Below, one piece after another: positions 1 through 8,262 of a stretch of 10,294 nt of DNA. This DNA is from Verrucomicrobiaceae bacterium UBA2429. GTDB taxonomy: Bacteria > Verrucomicrobiota > Verrucomicrobiia > Verrucomicrobiales > Verrucomicrobiaceae. A program made the translations under genes and the position numbers. Every line of letters begins with the position of its first letter. Positions within the stretch are counted from its first letter, which is position 1. The notes beneath the pieces were generated by a model. The model was not told the origin of the DNA and searched no databases. It was given only the letters and a program-made list of their open reading frames with translations. The stretch is taken from contig DDQZ01000002.1 of assembly GCA_002343505.1 (NCBI GenBank), positions 24,833 through 35,126 of the forward strand. Direction: 5' to 3'.

Positions 1-293
1 TCGGCCGGCAGGCCGAAGGCGTCCCAGCCCATCGGGTGCAGCACGTTGAAGCCGTTCATCTTCTTGAAGCGGCCGATGATGTCCGTGGCGGTGTAGCCCT
101 CCGGGTGGCCGACGTGGAGGCCGTTGCCGCTGGGATAGGGGAACATGTCGAGCACGAAATACTTCGGCTTCGAGGCATCGAAGTCGGCATCACCGGGGTT
201 GGGCGTGCGGTAGGCCTTGGAGGCCTCCCACTCGCCCTGCCACTTCGGTTCAAACTCGGAGAAAGGGAAGGCTTTGCGCTGCTCGCTGGACAT
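1..293 (-). CDS. leuS: Leucyl-tRNA synthetase, N-terminal part (cut by window edge)
   Basis: Only the first 97 codons are present; the gene runs off the left edge. The product charges tRNA-Leu with leucine in the cytoplasm. It is a class I aminoacyl-tRNA synthetase. Residues 1-40 contain the usual opening (F-x-E-x-E-P-K-W-Q). The segment around residues 49-72 reads [15 protein letters not shown] and then PEGYTATD, which holds the class I HIGH signature as HVGH (residues 60-63). WDAFGLPA at residues 90-97 is also typical of LeuS. The ATG at 291-293 is preferred because the protein opens as LeuS proteins do. No Shine-Dalgarno sequence is visible. It is divergent from the DUF1365 gene across 139 bp. 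I translated this gene by hand. The identification is very secure. Confidence 0.96.
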   Translation of the reverse strand, partial: MSSEQRKAFPFSEFEPKWQGEWEASKAYRTPNPGDADFDASKPKYFVLDMFPYPSGNGLHVGHPEGYTATDIIGRFKKMNGFNVLHPMGWDAFGLPA

Positions 294-432
294 ATGAGGG
301 CACGGAAGAAGGCGCGGGCGAAGATTTGCGCAACCTTGGATGTCAGTGATCACGAGGGCGCGGCGCGCCACGGAACAACCTGGGCGGGAGTCCTTCCCGC
401 AATTTTGAATCCAAATCCACGCGGCGGACGAA
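294..432. promoter_or_regulatory. Divergent spacer between leuS and the DUF1365 operon, with short palindromes and a hairpin
   Basis: This 139-bp spacer must hold promoters for both flanking genes, but I could not pick a convincing -35/-10 pair on either strand. It contains three perfect 8-bp palindromes: TTGCGCAA (326-333), GTGATCAC (346-353) and GGCGCGCC (362-369). It also has a 6-bp stem, GCGGGA (384-389) with TCCCGC (395-400), followed by AATTTT. That last element could be a weak leader terminator or attenuator ahead of the DUF1365 gene, or chance in GC-rich DNA. No T-box-like features were recognised upstream of leuS. Confidence 0.3.
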
Positions 433-1263
433 ATGCCGGGAGTGCCCGCCCCAGACTCCAGCACCGTCCCATTCTCCGCCCTCTATGAGTGCGAGGTGAC
501 GCACCGCCGGCTGAGGCCAAAGGAGCACCATTTTGCCTACCGAGTATTTTATCTCTGGCTTGATCTCGACGAACTGGACGCTTTCTCGGAAAGTCTGGCA
601 CTTTTCAAAAGGAACCGTTGGAGCTTGTTTTCCTTCTTCGACTCCGACCACATCCCAAAAGGCCCGGCCAGCGCCAGGGAAAACATCCTCGCCGTGATGC
701 GCGAAGCCGGAGTGGACACGGAGGAAGTCGCGCGCGTGCGGCTGCTGACCTTTCCGCGCGTGCTGGGTCACATCTTCAATCCCGTCTGCTTTTACTATGC
801 CTACGACGCGGAGGAAAATCCCGTGTGCGCGGTGGCCGAGGTCACGAACACCTTTCACGAACAGAAGCCCTATGTGCTGACGGGCATGGACTGGAAAGAC
901 CGTTTTCGCCTCGTCACGCCGAAGCATTTTTATGTCTCGCCTTTCTCCGGTTTGGATCTGGAATTCGACTTCAAACTGCGCCTGCCGGGCGAGGCTCTCG
1001 AAATCCATGTGGATGAGCGCGACGACGCCGGACTCGTGCTGCTCAGCGTCCTCACCGGCAAACGGCGCGAACTCACCGACGCCTCGTTGCTGGCCTGCGC
1101 CGTAAAGTATCCGCTGCTCACGCTGAGGGTCGTCTTTCTCATTCACTGGCACGCCCTGCGGCTGTGGATGAAAAAACTGGCCGTTCACCGCAAGGCCGCC
1201 GACCCGCATCTCCAAACGGGTGTTTACCGCCCGCACCGCTCCATCGCTCCCACGCAGACATGA
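433..1263 (+). CDS. DUF1365 family protein, first gene of a methyltransferase cassette
   Basis: This 276-residue protein belongs to the DUF1365 (COG3496) family, whose biochemical role is not established. Family marks are visible: an opening [20 protein letters not shown] (15-34) followed by [13 protein letters not shown]; the core [20 protein letters not shown] (103-122); [10 protein letters not shown] (138-147); and KHFYVSPF (164-171). A hydrophobic, aromatic C-terminal segment (about 227-248, [18 protein letters not shown]) could sit at the membrane. Length is normal for the family. The ATG at 433 lies 16 residues before the conserved Y-E-C-E-V start, which fits; SD is weak (GGCGGA upstream). 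Its stop overlaps the next gene's start as ATGA, a mark of translational coupling. DUF1365 genes usually sit with a CFA-like methyltransferase and an FAD-dependent oxidoreductase; only the methyltransferase is here. Confidence 0.9.
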   Translation: MPGVPAPDSSTVPFSALYECEVTHRRLRPKEHHFAYRVFYLWLDLDELDAFSESLALFKRNRWSLFSFFDSDHIPKGPASARENILAVMREAGVDTEEVARVRLLTFPRVLGHIFNPVCFYYAYDAEENPVCAVAEVTNTFHEQKPYVLTGMDWKDRFRLVTPKHFYVSPFSGLDLEFDFKLRLPGEALEIHVDERDDAGLVLLSVLTGKRRELTDASLLACAVKYPLLTLRVVFLIHWHALRLWMKKLAVHRKAADPHLQTGVYRPHRSIAPTQT

Positions 1264-2552
1264 ACTCCACGCTGACGCTCGACTCCGCCCAGGCGGAGGC
1301 AATACCCGCCACCGCATCCTCCGCCGAGGGTGGATTTTACGAGAGGCTGTTCTTCTTCGCCATGCGCTCAATGCGGCACGGCTGCCTGCGCATCGTCTAT
1401 CCTGGGGGACGCGTCCGCCTTCTCGGTGACGGCGTCTCCTCGCCCCAGGCGGAGATGCGCCTGCGCGACCCGCGCGCCTTTTTCCGCCGCTGCATTTTGT
1501 TTGGCAACATCGGCTTTGGCGAGTCCCACACCGCGGGTGAATGGGACACGGACGACATCGCCGCGGTCATCACCTGGTTCATCCGCAACATCACCCGCAG
1601 CCAGGGCGCGCGCGCCTCGTCAAGCAGGCTGCCATTCACTCATCTGCTGCGCCTGGGCAGCAGGCTTTGGCACTTCGGACGGCGCAACCATGAGTCCAAC
1701 AGCCGGCGCAACATCTCCGAGCACTATGACCTGGGGAATGACTTCTACGCGCTCTGGCTGGACCCGACGATGACTTACTCGGCCGCGCGGTTCGAACACG
1801 CGGAACAGAGTCTGGAGGACGCGCAGCGCGCCAAATACGAGGCGCTGTGCCGGAAGCTCCAGCTCAAGCCGGAGGATCATGTGCTGGAGATCGGCTGCGG
1901 CTGGGGCGGCTTCTGCACGCACGCGGCGCGCGAGCATGGCTGCCGCGTCACAGCGGTGACAATCTCCAAGGAGCAGTTTGATTACGCCACCGCGCGCGTT
2001 CTGCGCGAGGGTCTCGCGGACCGCGTCACCATCCAGCTCCAGGACTACCGGCATGTCGAAGGCAGGTTCGACAAAATCTGCTCCATCGAAATGCTGGAAG
2101 CCGTCGGGGGCGAGTTCCTGGACACCTGGTTCGCCAAATGCCACAGCCTACTCAAACCCGAAGGCTTGCTGGCATTCCAAGCCATCACCACGCCTGACTG
2201 CCGCCATGCGGCGTTGCGCAAGGGCGTGGACTGGATCCAAAAGCACATCTTCCCCGGCTCCCTGCTGCTCAGTGTGGACCAGATCAACCGCGCCGCCAAC
2301 CGCACGAGCGATTTGTTCATGCACGCGCTGGAGGATCTCGGCTCCGGCTACGCGCGCACGCTCAAGCTCTGGCACGACGCTTTTCACGCGAGGCTCGACG
2401 AGGTCCGCGCCATGGGCTTCAGCGAGGCGTTCATCCGCAAGTGGAGCTACTACTTGAAGTACTGCGAGGCGGCCTTCGCCACGCGGAACATCAGCGTCAT
2501 CCAGGCGGTCTATACCCGCCCGAACAATGAAAGCCTGCACCGTGCCTGGTGA
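1260..2552 (+). CDS. Cyclopropane-fatty-acid-synthase-like SAM-dependent methyltransferase
   Basis: A 430-residue member of the CFA synthase family (COG2230), which adds a methylene or methyl group from SAM to the double bond of a membrane-phospholipid acyl chain. An N-terminal domain (about 26-115) precedes the catalytic domain. Visible motifs are SEHYDLGNDFY (153-163), the SAM-binding loop EIGCGWGG (210-217), SIEMLEAVG (275-283), DWIQKHIFPG (324-333) and YCEAAFATRNISVIQAVY (401-418). E280 aligns with the catalytic Glu of E. coli CFA (E239), and Y364 with Y317. By eye, two bicarbonate ligands differ: A175 replaces Cys139 (YSA for YSC) and Q308 replaces His266. This is therefore the DUF1365-associated subfamily, and the product may not be a cyclopropane. 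The start at 1260 was chosen because it overlaps the DUF1365 stop as ATGA; a longer in-frame start at 1164 would lie inside that gene. Confidence 0.9.
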   Translation: MNSTLTLDSAQAEAIPATASSAEGGFYERLFFFAMRSMRHGCLRIVYPGGRVRLLGDGVSSPQAEMRLRDPRAFFRRCILFGNIGFGESHTAGEWDTDDIAAVITWFIRNITRSQGARASSSRLPFTHLLRLGSRLWHFGRRNHESNSRRNISEHYDLGNDFYALWLDPTMTYSAARFEHAEQSLEDAQRAKYEALCRKLQLKPEDHVLEIGCGWGGFCTHAAREHGCRVTAVTISKEQFDYATARVLREGLADRVTIQLQDYRHVEGRFDKICSIEMLEAVGGEFLDTWFAKCHSLLKPEGLLAFQAITTPDCRHAALRKGVDWIQKHIFPGSLLLSVDQINRAANRTSDLFMHALEDLGSGYARTLKLWHDAFHARLDEVRAMGFSEAFIRKWSYYLKYCEAAFATRNISVIQAVYTRPNNESLHRAW

Positions 2553-2579
2553 GACTAGTTTGAAGAAAAATCCAACCCC

Positions 2580-2918
2580 ATGATCCTGGCCCTGCGAGTC
2601 TTCTTTGTCATCGTCCTCGTCTCTATGCTGGCGGTCACCGCATGGGCCTCCGGCCATTGCGCCTTGTGGGCCATCCCGCGCGAGGTGGCCGCGCATCCCT
2701 GGTTCATCGCCACGCTGTTCGACGCCTATTGGGGCTTCCTGGCTTTTTATTGCTGGGTTTTTTACAAAGAGACGAGTCTGACCGCGCGCCTCTGCTGGCT
2801 GCTCGGCATCCTGCTGCTCGGAAACATCGCCATGTCCATCTACGCGCTCATCCAGCTCTTCCGCGCTCCCCTCAATGCGCGCGTGGAGGATGTGCTCCTG
2901 CGCCGCCGCGCCGCCTGA
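2580..2918 (+). CDS. Small integral membrane protein, DUF1475-like
   Basis: This 112-residue protein is almost entirely hydrophobic, with three likely transmembrane segments: about 3-24, 41-62 ([19 protein letters not shown]) and 70-94 ([20 protein letters not shown]), then a short Arg-rich tail. The pattern PWF-x-A-T-L-x-D-A-Y-x-G-F followed by W-V-x-Y-K-E (59-64) and the last helix match my memory of the DUF1475 family, which occurs in bacteria and plants and has no known biochemical function. It begins 27 bp after the CFA-like gene and ends 20 bp before the second methyltransferase, on the same strand. An operon role is therefore likely, perhaps as a membrane partner or anchor for the two methyltransferases (inference). 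The family call rests on motif recall only; the membrane topology is clear. Confidence 0.75.
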   Translation: MILALRVFFVIVLVSMLAVTAWASGHCALWAIPREVAAHPWFIATLFDAYWGFLAFYCWVFYKETSLTARLCWLLGILLLGNIAMSIYALIQLFRAPLNARVEDVLLRRRAA

Positions 2919-2938
2919 GCTGCCGACCTATTATTCCG

Positions 2939-3976
2939 ATGCTGAACCTCAACGACCTCCTCGCCAAAGACCTGCTGCCGGACGCGGCCATCCGTTTGGG
3001 AATCCGCCAGCGCCTCGCCGCCACTCTGCGCAGGCATGAAAGCCTGGACCCGGAGGCGCGCCAGGCCGCGCTCATGAGCCACATCGCCGGATTGAAGGCC
3101 GGACCGGTGGCCATCGAGACCGAGGCGGCCAATGAGCAGCATTACGAGGTGCCCACGCGCTTTTACCAGCTCTGCCTCGGTCCGCATTTGAAATACAGCA
3201 GCGGCTACTGGCCGGAACCCGGCACCACCTTTGAGGAGTCGGAGGCCATCATGCTGCGCATGACGTGCGAGCGCGCGGAGTTGCGTGACGGGCAGCGCGT
3301 CCTGGAACTGGGCTGCGGCTGGGGATCGCTCTCGCTGTGGATGGCGGAGCATTATCCAAACTCGCGCATCACCAGCGTCTCCAACTCGCGCACGCAAAAG
3401 GAGCACATTGACGCCGAGGCCGCCCGGCGCGGACTGGCCAATCTGGAGGTCGTCACCGCGAACATGACCCACTACCAGGGCGCGGGTGAGGGCGTCTTCG
3501 ACCGCTGCGTCTCGGTGGAGATGTTTGAGCACATGAAAAACTACCAGGAACTCATGCGCCGCATCGCCTCCTGGCTAAAGCCCGGCGGCAGGCTCTTCGT
3601 CCACATATTCACCCACCGCGAGTTCGCCTACCACTACGAGGCCGCGGGCGAGAGCGACTGGATGGCGCGCCACTTCTTCACCGGCGGCCAGATGCCATCG
3701 GATGACTTGCTGCTCTACTTCCAGGACGATCTCAAGATCGAGGACCATTGGATCGTCAACGGCACGCATTACAGCCGCACCTCAGAGGCATGGCTCGCGC
3801 GCATGGACGCGAACAAGGCGGAGATCATGACGCTTTTCCGCGAGACCTATGGCGCGGACCAGGCTGTGAAATGGCGGGCCTACTGGCGCATCTTTTTCAT
3901 GGCCTGCGCCGAGCTGTGGGGCTGGAAGGACGGCGCCGAGTGGTTTGTCTCCCACTACCGGTTCGTGAAGCCGTAA
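2939..3976 (+). CDS. SAM-dependent methyltransferase resembling coclaurine N-methyltransferase
   Basis: A 345-residue methyltransferase in the CFA/mycolic-acid-synthase superfamily, closest by motif to plant (S)-coclaurine N-methyltransferase (CNMT). The SAM loop is LELGCGWGS (122-130). EMFEHMKNY (194-202) reproduces the CNMT active-site E-x-x-E-H arrangement (E194, E197, H198). Further CNMT-like stretches are HREFAYHYE (226-234), LLLYFQDDL (257-265), [12 protein letters not shown] (270-281) and [18 protein letters not shown] (315-332). The N-terminal 60 residues, predicted helical, match the CNMT cap region in length. The ATG at 2939 follows the DUF1475-like stop by 20 bp. An in-frame start at 2642 would overlap that gene entirely and is rejected. 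Its genomic partners (CFA-like enzyme, DUF1365, membrane protein) argue for a lipid or lipid-amine substrate rather than an alkaloid; the true substrate is unknown. Confidence 0.88.
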   Translation: MLNLNDLLAKDLLPDAAIRLGIRQRLAATLRRHESLDPEARQAALMSHIAGLKAGPVAIETEAANEQHYEVPTRFYQLCLGPHLKYSSGYWPEPGTTFEESEAIMLRMTCERAELRDGQRVLELGCGWGSLSLWMAEHYPNSRITSVSNSRTQKEHIDAEAARRGLANLEVVTANMTHYQGAGEGVFDRCVSVEMFEHMKNYQELMRRIASWLKPGGRLFVHIFTHREFAYHYEAAGESDWMARHFFTGGQMPSDDLLLYFQDDLKIEDHWIVNGTHYSRTSEAWLARMDANKAEIMTLFRETYGADQAVKWRAYWRIFFMACAELWGWKDGAEWFVSHYRFVKP

Positions 3977-3994
3977 GGCAGCGCGGGCGTGGAA

Positions 3995-5011
<1,017 letters not shown>

Positions 5012-5033
5012 CCCATAGAGAGAAAATGCGGAG

Positions 5034-5054
5034 TTCGAAATTCGAAATTCGAAA
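5034..5054. repeat. Three tandem copies of TTCGAAA
   Basis: Three exact 7-bp units (5034-5040, 5041-5047, 5048-5054) lie in the 130-bp gap between the sulfatase stop and the moxR start. Each unit contains the palindrome TTCGAA, so the tract reads almost the same on both strands. It is AT-rich against a GC-rich background and sits about 23-43 bp upstream of moxR, where a promoter or operator would be. The rest of the gap has a loose 8-bp inverted pair, GCCATGCC (5065-5072) and GGCATGGC (5126-5133), with no T tract. Confidence 0.8.
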
Positions 5055-5141
5055 AACCTTCACGGCCATGCCTCACCTCACCAGGTTGGGCGAGTCTGGC
5101 GGATGAAGGCCGCGATCACGGCCCGGGCATGGCTTGGAATG

Positions 5142-6584
5142 TCACTTTTTTTTCTTCCTGGGCGCGGGCGGGGCTTCCTTGCCGAGCTCCTGGCCGTTGT
5201 CCTGGGGCATGGAGGCGTTCCAGTCGAGCACCGCGCGAGTCAGGCGGGCGGCTATGTCGGGATGGCGCGCGGCGAGATTTGAGGTTTCACCGGGATCGTC
5301 CATGAGATGATACAGCCCGGAGTTTGAGCCGTCGAAGTCGCAAAGGAGCTTCCATTCATCCTTGCGCACGGCGAGGTCAGGCAGCGGGCCGGAGCCATAG
5401 GCGTGCTTGCGGTCGGGCGGTCGCCGCCAGAAAAGCGGAGCACGACGCGAAACGGTGCTCCTGCCGAGAAGAAGCGGAGAAAGATCCTCGCCGTCGAAAC
5501 TCGAAGGCGCGGCACCGGAGCCCGCGTTTGCCGCGATGCCGGCGATGGCGAGGAGGGAGGGAGCGATGTCGAAGGCGGCAAAGACGGAAGTGGTGTTGGT
5601 GGTTCCGGCCCGGGATTCGGCGATGAGGCCCGGCCCCCATGCGATGAGCGGGGAGCGTATGCCGCCTTCATGAAGTGTGGCCTTGTGCCCGCGGAAGGGG
5701 CCGCCGCTGCCGGCTCCCGTTTCGTGGCCGTTGTCGGAGCAGACGAGCACGAGGGTGTTGTCGCGGAGGGCGGGTGTGGCGCGGATATGCTCCAGCAAGG
5801 GGCCCAACTGACGGTCCATTTCCTCAAGGACGGAAAGGTAGAGACGGCGGCGGGAGCCGTCCCCCCATTGACTCGTGGGCGGCCACCAGGGGCCGTGGAC
5901 ATCATCGGGCCAGAGGTTGATGTAGAACGGTTTGCCGGCGGCGGCGGCGCGGTTGATGAAAGGGATGGCCGCGTTGACAAAGCCGGCGGTGATCTCGCTG
6001 CGCCGCATCCAGACGACAGGTCCGCCCAGACGCTCGGCGTCCTGCCAGATGCGTCCCGGGGCGGTGTCTCCGGGCTTGAGCGTCATGGGCAGGAGCTTGG
6101 CGCCCATGCCTTCGAAGTTGGTGAGGCTTTCGTCAAAGCCATAGGCGGTAATGGGCGGGGCGTCGTCCACATCGCGCTGGCCGCCGAGGTGCCATTTGCC
6201 GAAGTGCCCGGTGGCGTAGCCGTTTTGACGGAGGATGCCGGGCAGGGTGGCGGCGCGCGGGTCGAGCCACTGGGCGACACCGCGGCGGTCATTGTCGGCG
6301 CGATTGTTGAGGAAGGAGGTGATGGACCAGCGCTGCGGATACTGCCCGGTGGTGAGAGCGCAGCGGGACGGGGAGCAGATGGGCGAGTTGACATAGAAAT
6401 GCTCGAAGCGCACGCCCTCCCGCGCGAGACGGTCGAGATTGGGTGTGGCGGCCTCCTCGTTGCCGAAGCAGGAGAGGTCGCCCCAACCCATGTCATCTAT
6501 GAAAATCATCACGAAATTGGGCGGCCGGCCGGTGGAGCCAAGGGCGCAATGCATGGCGATGAGACAGAGAAGGAGAGGGCGCAT
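5142..6584 (-). CDS. Secreted arylsulfatase (type I, cysteine-type)
   Basis: A 480-residue type I sulfatase that hydrolyses sulfate esters, probably on a sulfated polysaccharide or glycoside. A short N-terminal hydrophobic stretch (3-16, LLLCLIAMHCALGS) looks like a Sec signal peptide, so it should act in the periplasm or outside the cell. Metal ligands D30-D31 sit in FIDDMGWGD. The formylglycine signature is CSPSR (70-74) with C70 as the residue to be oxidised, followed by LTTGQYPQR. The second signature GHFGKWHLGG (126-135) supplies K130 and H132; H230 and SDNG (283-286, D284/N285) complete the site. FRGHKATLHEGGIRSPLIAW (297-316) is typical. The C-terminus ends in an unusual KKKK encoded by an 8-A run. 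Length is usual. No sulfatase-maturing enzyme is in the window; exact substrate cannot be read from sequence. Confidence 0.94.
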   Translation of the reverse strand: MRPLLLCLIAMHCALGSTGRPPNFVMIFIDDMGWGDLSCFGNEEAATPNLDRLAREGVRFEHFYVNSPICSPSRCALTTGQYPQRWSITSFLNNRADNDRRGVAQWLDPRAATLPGILRQNGYATGHFGKWHLGGQRDVDDAPPITAYGFDESLTNFEGMGAKLLPMTLKPGDTAPGRIWQDAERLGGPVVWMRRSEITAGFVNAAIPFINRAAAAGKPFYINLWPDDVHGPWWPPTSQWGDGSRRRLYLSVLEEMDRQLGPLLEHIRATPALRDNTLVLVCSDNGHETGAGSGGPFRGHKATLHEGGIRSPLIAWGPGLIAESRAGTTNTTSVFAAFDIAPSLLAIAGIAANAGSGAAPSSFDGEDLSPLLLGRSTVSRRAPLFWRRPPDRKHAYGSGPLPDLAVRKDEWKLLCDFDGSNSGLYHLMDDPGETSNLAARHPDIAARLTRAVLDWNASMPQDNGQELGKEAPPAPRKKKK

Positions 6585-6743
6585 GGGAATGAAGACGCGG
6601 GAAGCCGGGCCTTGTTGCGCGTTCTTGAGACACTCTCACCTATCGCGGATGCAACACCCCGCACCGGCGGCGCAACCGGCGGCTGCGGCGCGCGATCCAG
6701 CCTTGACCCGCGCGCCGCCGGCTGCTTGAGCTTGACCGTATTC

Positions 6744-8072
6744 ATGCGCCTCCTTTTCAGCCTGCTCATTTATAATCTGCTGCTGCCCGCCGCCCTGCTG
6801 GGGATGCTGCCGGGCGCGCTTGCCAAGATGCGCAGACGCGGCGGACACTGGCAGGACCTGGCGCAGCGTCTCGGATTTCTTCCGCCGGATAAACGCGCCG
6901 CGCTGGACGCCCTGCCGCCGCGCCGTGTCTGGGTCCACGCGGTGAGCGTGGGGGAGGCGGGCATCGCCATGAAGCTGATCCCGGCACTGCTGGCTCGCGC
7001 GCCGGACCTGGGGGTGCTCCTGACCACGACGACGCCGACCGGCCACGCGCTGGCCGCGGAGTTCGCCACGCGTCATGCGGGGCGGGTGGTGGTGCTCTAC
7101 TCGCCGGTGGACCTGCCGCTGATCGGGGCGTGGCCTTTGCGCCTGGCGAGACCGGAGCAGATCATTCTCGTGGAGGCGGAGCTTTGGCCGAACCTTGCCG
7201 CGGCGGCATGCCTCGCGGGTGTGCGCATGAGCCTGGTGAACGCGCGCCTGTCCGCGCGCTCCGAGCGGCGTTTCCGCCGGTTCGGCTTTTTCATCCGGCC
7301 GGTTTTCCGCTTGCTGGACCTGGTCTGCGTGCAGGAGCCGGGGGATCGCGAGCGCTTCGCCGGACTCGGTGTCAGGGAAGGCCGCGCGCATCTCACGGGC
7401 AGCATCAAATTTGACCCGCAGGGCGCGGAGGCGGACGCGGCGCAGGTTGAATCTTTGCGCGCGGTCATGGAGCGCTGCGGCATCCGCGGCTCCCGGCCGG
7501 TGCTGCTGCTGGCCAGCACGCATCCGGGGGAGGAAAAAATGCTGGCCGGCATGTGGCTGCGGCTTCGAGAAAAGTTCGGCGGTCTGTCGCTCATCATCGT
7601 GCCGCGACATGTCGAGCGCGCGGCGGAGATACTCGCGGAGTTGAGGCTGCTCGGCATCAGCGCGCGCAGGCGCACCACCACGGATGAGCGCATGGATGCC
7701 GCGGAAGCGCCGGCGCCGGTCCTGCTGGTGGACACCACCGGCGAGCTGCGCGCCTGGCAGTGCCTGGCCACCGTGGTCGTGGTGGGCAAGAGTTTTCTGG
7801 CAGCCGGGGGGCAGAATCCAGCGGAGGCGGTGATGGCTGGCAAGCCTGTGCTGTTCGGCCCGCGCATGGAAAACTTCGAGCCGCTGGTGGAACTGCTCCT
7901 GCGCCATGAGGGCGCGTTGCAAGTGCCCGATGAGCTCGAATTGGAGAGGCAATTGGGCGCCCTGCTCGCCGCGCCGGAGAAATGCCGCAGACTGGGTGCC
8001 GCAGGCTTCGCCGCGCTTCAGGCCCATGCCGGCGCGACTAGCAAAACAGTGTCGCTTTTGCTGCGCGAATGA
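6744..8072 (+). CDS. waaA: 3-deoxy-D-manno-octulosonic acid (Kdo) transferase
   Basis: This 442-residue enzyme (WaaA, also KdtA) transfers Kdo from CMP-Kdo onto lipid A precursor at the inner face of the cytoplasmic membrane, a core step of lipopolysaccharide synthesis. A hydrophobic N-terminal anchor (2-27) precedes a GT-B fold. Visible motifs: VSVGEA (68-73) with the catalytic Glu at 71, TTTTPTG (94-100), VEAELWPNL (143-151), VNARLSARS (165-173), GSIKFD (219-224), LLASTHPGEE (255-264), IIVPRHVER (284-292), LVDTTGEL (328-335), and VGKSFLAAGGQNPAEA (347-362) with GPRMENFEP (372-380). Length is standard. The ATG at 6744 gives the normal N-terminus; the frame stays open far upstream only because it runs antisense to the sulfatase. 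No clear ribosome site or promoter was found in the 159-bp spacer, and lpxK, a common partner, is not adjacent. Confidence 0.95.
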   Translation: MRLLFSLLIYNLLLPAALLGMLPGALAKMRRRGGHWQDLAQRLGFLPPDKRAALDALPPRRVWVHAVSVGEAGIAMKLIPALLARAPDLGVLLTTTTPTGHALAAEFATRHAGRVVVLYSPVDLPLIGAWPLRLARPEQIILVEAELWPNLAAAACLAGVRMSLVNARLSARSERRFRRFGFFIRPVFRLLDLVCVQEPGDRERFAGLGVREGRAHLTGSIKFDPQGAEADAAQVESLRAVMERCGIRGSRPVLLLASTHPGEEKMLAGMWLRLREKFGGLSLIIVPRHVERAAEILAELRLLGISARRRTTTDERMDAAEAPAPVLLVDTTGELRAWQCLATVVVVGKSFLAAGGQNPAEAVMAGKPVLFGPRMENFEPLVELLLRHEGALQVPDELELERQLGALLAAPEKCRRLGAAGFAALQAHAGATSKTVSLLLRE

Positions 8073-8074
8073 CT

Positions 8075-8093
8075 TTGGAGAAATCCAATTTTT
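8075..8093 (+). terminator. Possible weak intrinsic terminator after waaA
   Basis: Three bases past the waaA stop, TTGGA (8075-8079) and TCCAA (8084-8088) form a 5-bp stem around a GAAA tetraloop, followed at once by five T residues (8089-8093). The stem is short and only 2 of its 5 pairs are G-C, but the GNRA loop plus T tract at this position fits an intrinsic terminator isolating waaA from the tRNA gene. Confidence 0.4.
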
Positions 8094-8096
8094 CAG

Positions 8097-8124
8097 TTGC
8101 GCGCACGCCCGATGTCGGCACAAT
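8097..8124 (+). promoter_or_regulatory. Candidate promoter for tRNA-Glu
   Basis: TTGCGC (8097-8102) and CACAAT (8119-8124) are separated by 16 bp and lie 23 bp ahead of the tRNA 5' end, the expected place for a sigma-70-type promoter. Each box has only 3-4 matches to consensus, so this is tentative. Confidence 0.3.
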
Positions 8125-8147
8125 CACCGCCCGCTCAACCGAGCCAT

Positions 8148-8222
8148 GACCCCTTCGTCTAGCGGTTAGGACACATCCCTTTCACGGATGCGACACGAGT
8201 TCGATTCTCGTAGGGGTCGCCA
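8148..8222 (+). tRNA. tRNA-Glu (anticodon UUC)
   Basis: A complete 75-nt cloverleaf can be folded. The acceptor stem is GACCCCT (8148-8154) with AGGGGTC (8212-8218). The anticodon stem CATCC/GGATG (8174-8178, 8186-8190) encloses the loop CTTTCAC with anticodon TTC at 8181-8183. The T stem ACGAG/CTCGT (8195-8199, 8207-8211) encloses TTCGATT. The discriminator G at 8219 and an encoded CCA (8220-8222) follow. It closely resembles E. coli tRNA-Glu. It reads GAA and, by wobble, GAG codons, and Glu-tRNA also feeds haem synthesis in bacteria using the C5 route. It appears to be a single-gene transcript with its own terminator downstream. No duplicated 3' end, as an integrated element would leave, is present in the window. 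Confidence 0.97.
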
Positions 8223-8231
8223 GCAATGATC

Positions 8232-8260
8232 AAGCCCGCCATACCAGGCGGGCTTTTCGT
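8232..8260 (+). terminator. Intrinsic terminator after tRNA-Glu
   Basis: A perfect 9-bp GC-rich stem, AAGCCCGCC (8232-8240) and GGCGGGCTT (8247-8255), has a 6-nt loop and runs into TTTTCGTTTT. It begins 10 bp after the tRNA 3' end. The T-rich side faces the plus strand, so it terminates the tRNA transcript. It also lies just beyond the convergent sigma-factor stop but has no good T tract in that direction. Confidence 0.9.
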
Positions 8261-8262
8261 TT

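Noticed and set aside
343..1371. Minus-strand 342-codon open frame
   Set aside because: It is antisense to the DUF1365 gene, which has clear family motifs, and itself shows none.
2642..2938. Longer N-terminus for the second methyltransferase
   Set aside because: The extra 99 codons overlap the DUF1475-like gene in another frame and give Arg/Pro/His-rich sequence unlike any methyltransferase. The ATG at 2939 gives a CNMT-like N-terminus.
5065..5133. 8-bp inverted pair GCCATGCC/GGCATGGC as a terminator for the sulfatase gene
   Set aside because: The arms are 52 bp apart and no T tract follows on the minus strand.
5146..5153. Eight-base A/T run at the sulfatase 3' end as a programmed frameshift site
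   Set aside because: The stop follows immediately in frame and a shift would alter only the last few residues; no downstream frame continues a domain.
5403..6743. Very long plus-strand open frame running into waaA, implying an 889-residue protein
   Set aside because: The first 447 codons run antisense to a sulfatase with all catalytic motifs intact and encode a Gly/Arg-rich sequence with no recognisable domain. waaA begins naturally at 6744.
6636..8123. Minus-strand 495-codon open frame
   Set aside because: It is antisense to waaA, rich in Arg, Gln, His and Ala, and shows no domain.
8148..8260. tRNA-Glu as an integration site for a mobile element
   Set aside because: There is no integrase gene, no repeated tRNA 3' end and no shift in gene content on either side within the window.
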